From NCBI GenBank assembly GCA_023053545.1, contig JAKZAN010000006.1, positions 1,121,001-1,185,000 on the forward strand: a stretch of 64,000 bases of DNA, read 5' to 3'. The stretch comes from Lepidurus packardi (lineage: Eukaryota > Arthropoda > Branchiopoda > Notostraca > Triopsidae). The translations under genes and the position numbers were made by a program. Under the pieces are notes generated by a model. The model ran no database searches. It was not told where the DNA came from and was given only the letters and a program-made list of their open reading frames with translations. Below, piece by piece: positions 61,239-64,000 of the stretch. Within the stretch, counting starts at the first letter, position 1. Every line of letters starts with the position of its first letter.

Positions 61239-64000
61239 ATGTGGTTTCTACTTGGTTTAATTTTTGTGGTGCCTTCGGTCTTTACGAATGGCCCGCAAGT
61301 CCTAATTGACTTGGGAACGATTAACGGTAAAACAGAATGGAGTGTCAACAATAAGGAAAGTACGAACCAAACCATATCCTATAGAACTTAACAGATTCTA
61401 ATTTAATTTCGAGAAGATTCTTCTGCGATCAATGAGACTACAATAGATATTCCAGTTGTCGTTCCGGGCAGTATTTACAGCGACTTCGAACGAGAAGGAC
61501 TGCTTCAGAACGGACCTCTTTATTACCGTTATAATGACGTTGAATACCGCTGGGCATCATTGGAAGACTGGGAATACAGGGCAAGCTTGTCCAGTGAGTA
61601 CAAATTGTCGGAATACTCTTCTAATGCTTTGAATCACTAAAAACGTATTTCCCTATGAACAGTACCAGCCGAGGTTCTGAACAAACAGAAAGTCAAGTTG
61701 GTGTTCCATGGATTGGATACTGTAAGCGAAGTGCGAGTAAATGGTAAGCTTGTTGGTCAAAGCAATAACATGTTTGTTCGCTACGTTTGGGACATCAAAT
61801 CCACATTGACTGGGGTATAATAACTTTGCTTATAGAAACCAGATTAAAGTTTAACAATACTCCTTAGATTTATAACGATATTAGCGTGACGTTTCGTTCA
61901 CCGGTTCAATACGCAAAAGAGCAGTACGAGCAACAGTTGTTGGATTACTTAGTCCCGCCAACTTGCGTAACCCCAAATCAACATGGAGAGTGCCACGCTA
62001 ACCATATTCGCAAAATGCAAGCTTCATTTTCGTGGGATTGGGGTCCTGCATTCCCTACTATGGGCATTTGGTAGGGGTTTTTTTTCATAGACAAAAGAAA
62101 ATTAACCACACTCACCTTAGGCGTCCCGTCTTTCTGGAAGCATTTGACACGGCAGTAATTAGGGATGTCACCGTGCAAACAAGCAAATCTGGCACTTGGA
62201 CTGTTGACATTCAAATTTTTTTTGATTTGGCTGTACAAGAAGTGGATGCCTTCGTGCACGTAAATGTGACGGGTGTTGGTGAAATTTACGAACGCGTTGT
62301 CCTGACAGCTGACGAGAAAGATCAAGCAACAGCCCACTTTAAGTTAAACGTAGCCAGCAATACGGTAAGGACGTAATGAATTGTTTTCGTCATTCTTCCC
62401 ATTAGTTTTGTATTTTTTTTGTTCTACTCAATGTAAGGTGCAAACCTGGTGGCCTAACGGTTATGGCTCGCAACCTTTGTACGATCTACATCTCTCGCTT
62501 ATCGCGGGAGAGGAAGTCAGTACCAAGATTGTGAGATTCGGTTTTCGTACAGTTGAATTAGACCAAAGTTTTGTTACCAATTTTACTGCCGTAGGTAATA
62601 TCCGCTACACATGTTATTTCCAGCTAGTTAAAGGACTAATGATGTCAGGTACTGAACTAGGTCGAAATTTCCGCGTTAAAGTCAACGATCAGGTGGTATT
62701 TTTGAAAGGGTCCAATTGGATCCCAGCAGATATTTTGCCCGAAAGAGTGACTAGAGAATATTTGAGAAACCTACTAACGTCGGCCAAAAGCGCAAATATG
62801 AATGCTTTGCGTGTATGGGGTGGTGGCATATACGAGCTCGATGATTTTTATGAGGTACATATTGCATTGAAATTTATATTTTTCGAATTTGTGCTTATCA
62901 GATGCGCACTAATCGTAGTTAGCCGATGAACTTGGTATATTAATTTGGCAAGACTTCATGTTCGCCTGTTCCATGTATCCTACCAATGATGACTTCTTAT
63001 CAACCGTTCACATAGAAGTCACGCAACAGGTTCGGCGGTTACAATCCCATCCTTCCGTTTTACTGTGGGCTGGCAATAACGAAAATGAAGCTGCACTAAG
63101 AGGGAACTGGTAGTGTAGTTTCTCCAGTACTACTTTCTAGATATGTTATTTTATTCCCCACAGGTATGGAACGAAAGGGGACTTTCAATTATACAAAGCC
63201 GATTACATCAAGTTATACGTAAACACAATTCGTAATGTAGTGTCCGTCGAAGACCCGTCGCGTCCTTTCGTAGTTTCTAGTCCATCCAACGGCGTTGAAA
63301 GCGAAGAGGAAGGCTACATCGCTCAAGACCCTTACAGCAATTTATACGGAGACGGTGAAATATTAGTAGCACACTTACGAAAGTTTATTATTCAACTAAG
63401 CGTTTTATTCTCAAACAGTTCACTATTATAATTACTATGCTAATGCCTGGGACTGGACAACGTTTCCCAGGCCTCGTATGGCGTCAGAATACGGTTTCCA
63501 ATCTCTACCTTCTTTACAAGCATGGGTAGAAATTAGTGAGCCAGAAGATTGGGATTACAATGGAAGTTTGCTTGAACACAGGCAACATCATGCAATGGGC
63601 AATTTGGAAATGCTTCTTCAGGTTACTAATCGTTTGGGAAGCCCTCGAAACAATACTCGGGAACAGGAATTCCAGGACATGATTTACCTAACGCAGGTAT
63701 TTAAAAAAATTCTGTTTTCCCAGGTTTAAAAGACAATTCGGACGTTCACATTTTCGTTAACTGATGGTTATTTAATCTATTTAGATACACCAAGCGCAAG
63801 CTATCAAAGCTCAAACGGAACACTACCGAAGGTTGTTCAAAACCACATTCACAGATGGCTCTGGCCAGACATCTGGAGCTCTATATTGGCAATTGAATGA
63901 CATATGGCAAGCCCCGTCTTGGGCATCTATAGAATACGGAGGACGATGGAAACCTTTGCACTACTTTGCTAGACGCTTTTTTAGCGATTTATTGCCCTAT
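61239..64000 (+). CDS. MANBA: Beta-mannosidase, GH2 family (3' end outside window)
   Basis: Lysosomal exoglycosidase releasing terminal beta-mannose from N-glycan fragments. Exons: 61239-61359, 61414-61593, 61663-61814, 61868-62070, 62121-62364, 62438-62594, 62649-62854, 62919-63109, 63164-63354, 63419-63696, 63786-64000 (cut by the window end); about 712 residues so far of an expected 880 or so. Signal peptide [19 protein letters not shown]-terminal sugar-binding domain: [46 protein letters not shown]. Catalytic barrel: [37 protein letters not shown]; acid/base glutamate in WAGNNENEA, nucleophile glutamate in ASEYGFQS; then [22 protein letters not shown]. The GTAGTG donor at 63110 and the acceptor at 62648/62649 were chosen because they keep frame and family alignment. 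Confidence 0.95.

Noticed and set aside
1..64000. tRNA, rRNA, CRISPR array, bacterial operon or viral gene
   Set aside because: No cloverleaf with matching A and B boxes, no regular spacer arrays and no operon-like prokaryotic spacing were seen by eye. A computed tRNA scan and repeat-library search would be needed to exclude small elements.

Overview
Eukaryotic nuclear DNA from an arthropod, most likely a branchiopod crustacean close to Daphnia. This is inferred from very compact multi-exon genes (most introns 45-90 nt with GT..AG ends), the mix of genes (dual oxidase with its maturation factor, echinoid-type adhesion protein, class II CPD photolyase, GT11 fucosyltransferase) and moderate A+T content. 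No bacterial, organelle or viral gene set is present. All gene models were built by hand: exon ends were placed where GT/AG signals, reading phase and family alignment agree, and every completed CDS sums to a multiple of three.

Layout. 1-10650: no gene I can defend. 10650-22452 (+): an echinoid-family immunoglobulin adhesion receptor whose first 22 coding bases lie 6.5 kb upstream of the rest. 23532-26292 (+): CLPTM1, convergent with 26395-26834 (-): LLPH, a small nucleolar protein. 28131-34680 (-): dual oxidase (27 coding exons), head-to-head over 233 bp with its maturation factor DUOXA, 34914-36682 (+). 36784-38005 (-): mitochondrial 3-hydroxyisobutyrate dehydrogenase. 39803-42246 (-): SLC5 sodium-solute symporter. 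43392-45705 (-): class II CPD photolyase, divergent over 180 bp from 45886-47022 (+): an intronless GT11 alpha-1,2-fucosyltransferase. 47377-48948 (-): CHID1. 50471-52724 (-): TRMT11. 52986-54301 (-): SURF6. 55225-58716 (-): BNIP2/caytaxin-like BCH-domain protein. 60167-60873 (+): MPV17. 61239 to beyond the window end (+): lysosomal beta-mannosidase, truncated.

How the genes relate. Most neighbours are unrelated housekeeping genes packed closely together. The clear functional unit is DUOX/DUOXA: DUOXA is needed to bring the hydrogen-peroxide-producing oxidase to the cell surface, and the shared divergent promoter offers a direct route to co-expression, as in vertebrates. TRMT11 and SURF6 (tRNA modification and ribosome biogenesis) are tandem neighbours.

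Points for a second look: the DUOX/DUOXA pair, a degenerate second EF-hand in this DUOX, a possible tail-anchored read-through isoform of the BNIP2-like gene, the split echinoid signal peptide, the intronless fucosyltransferase, a 34-bp perfect palindrome, and very short introns with weak donors. I found no clearly new multi-gene system.
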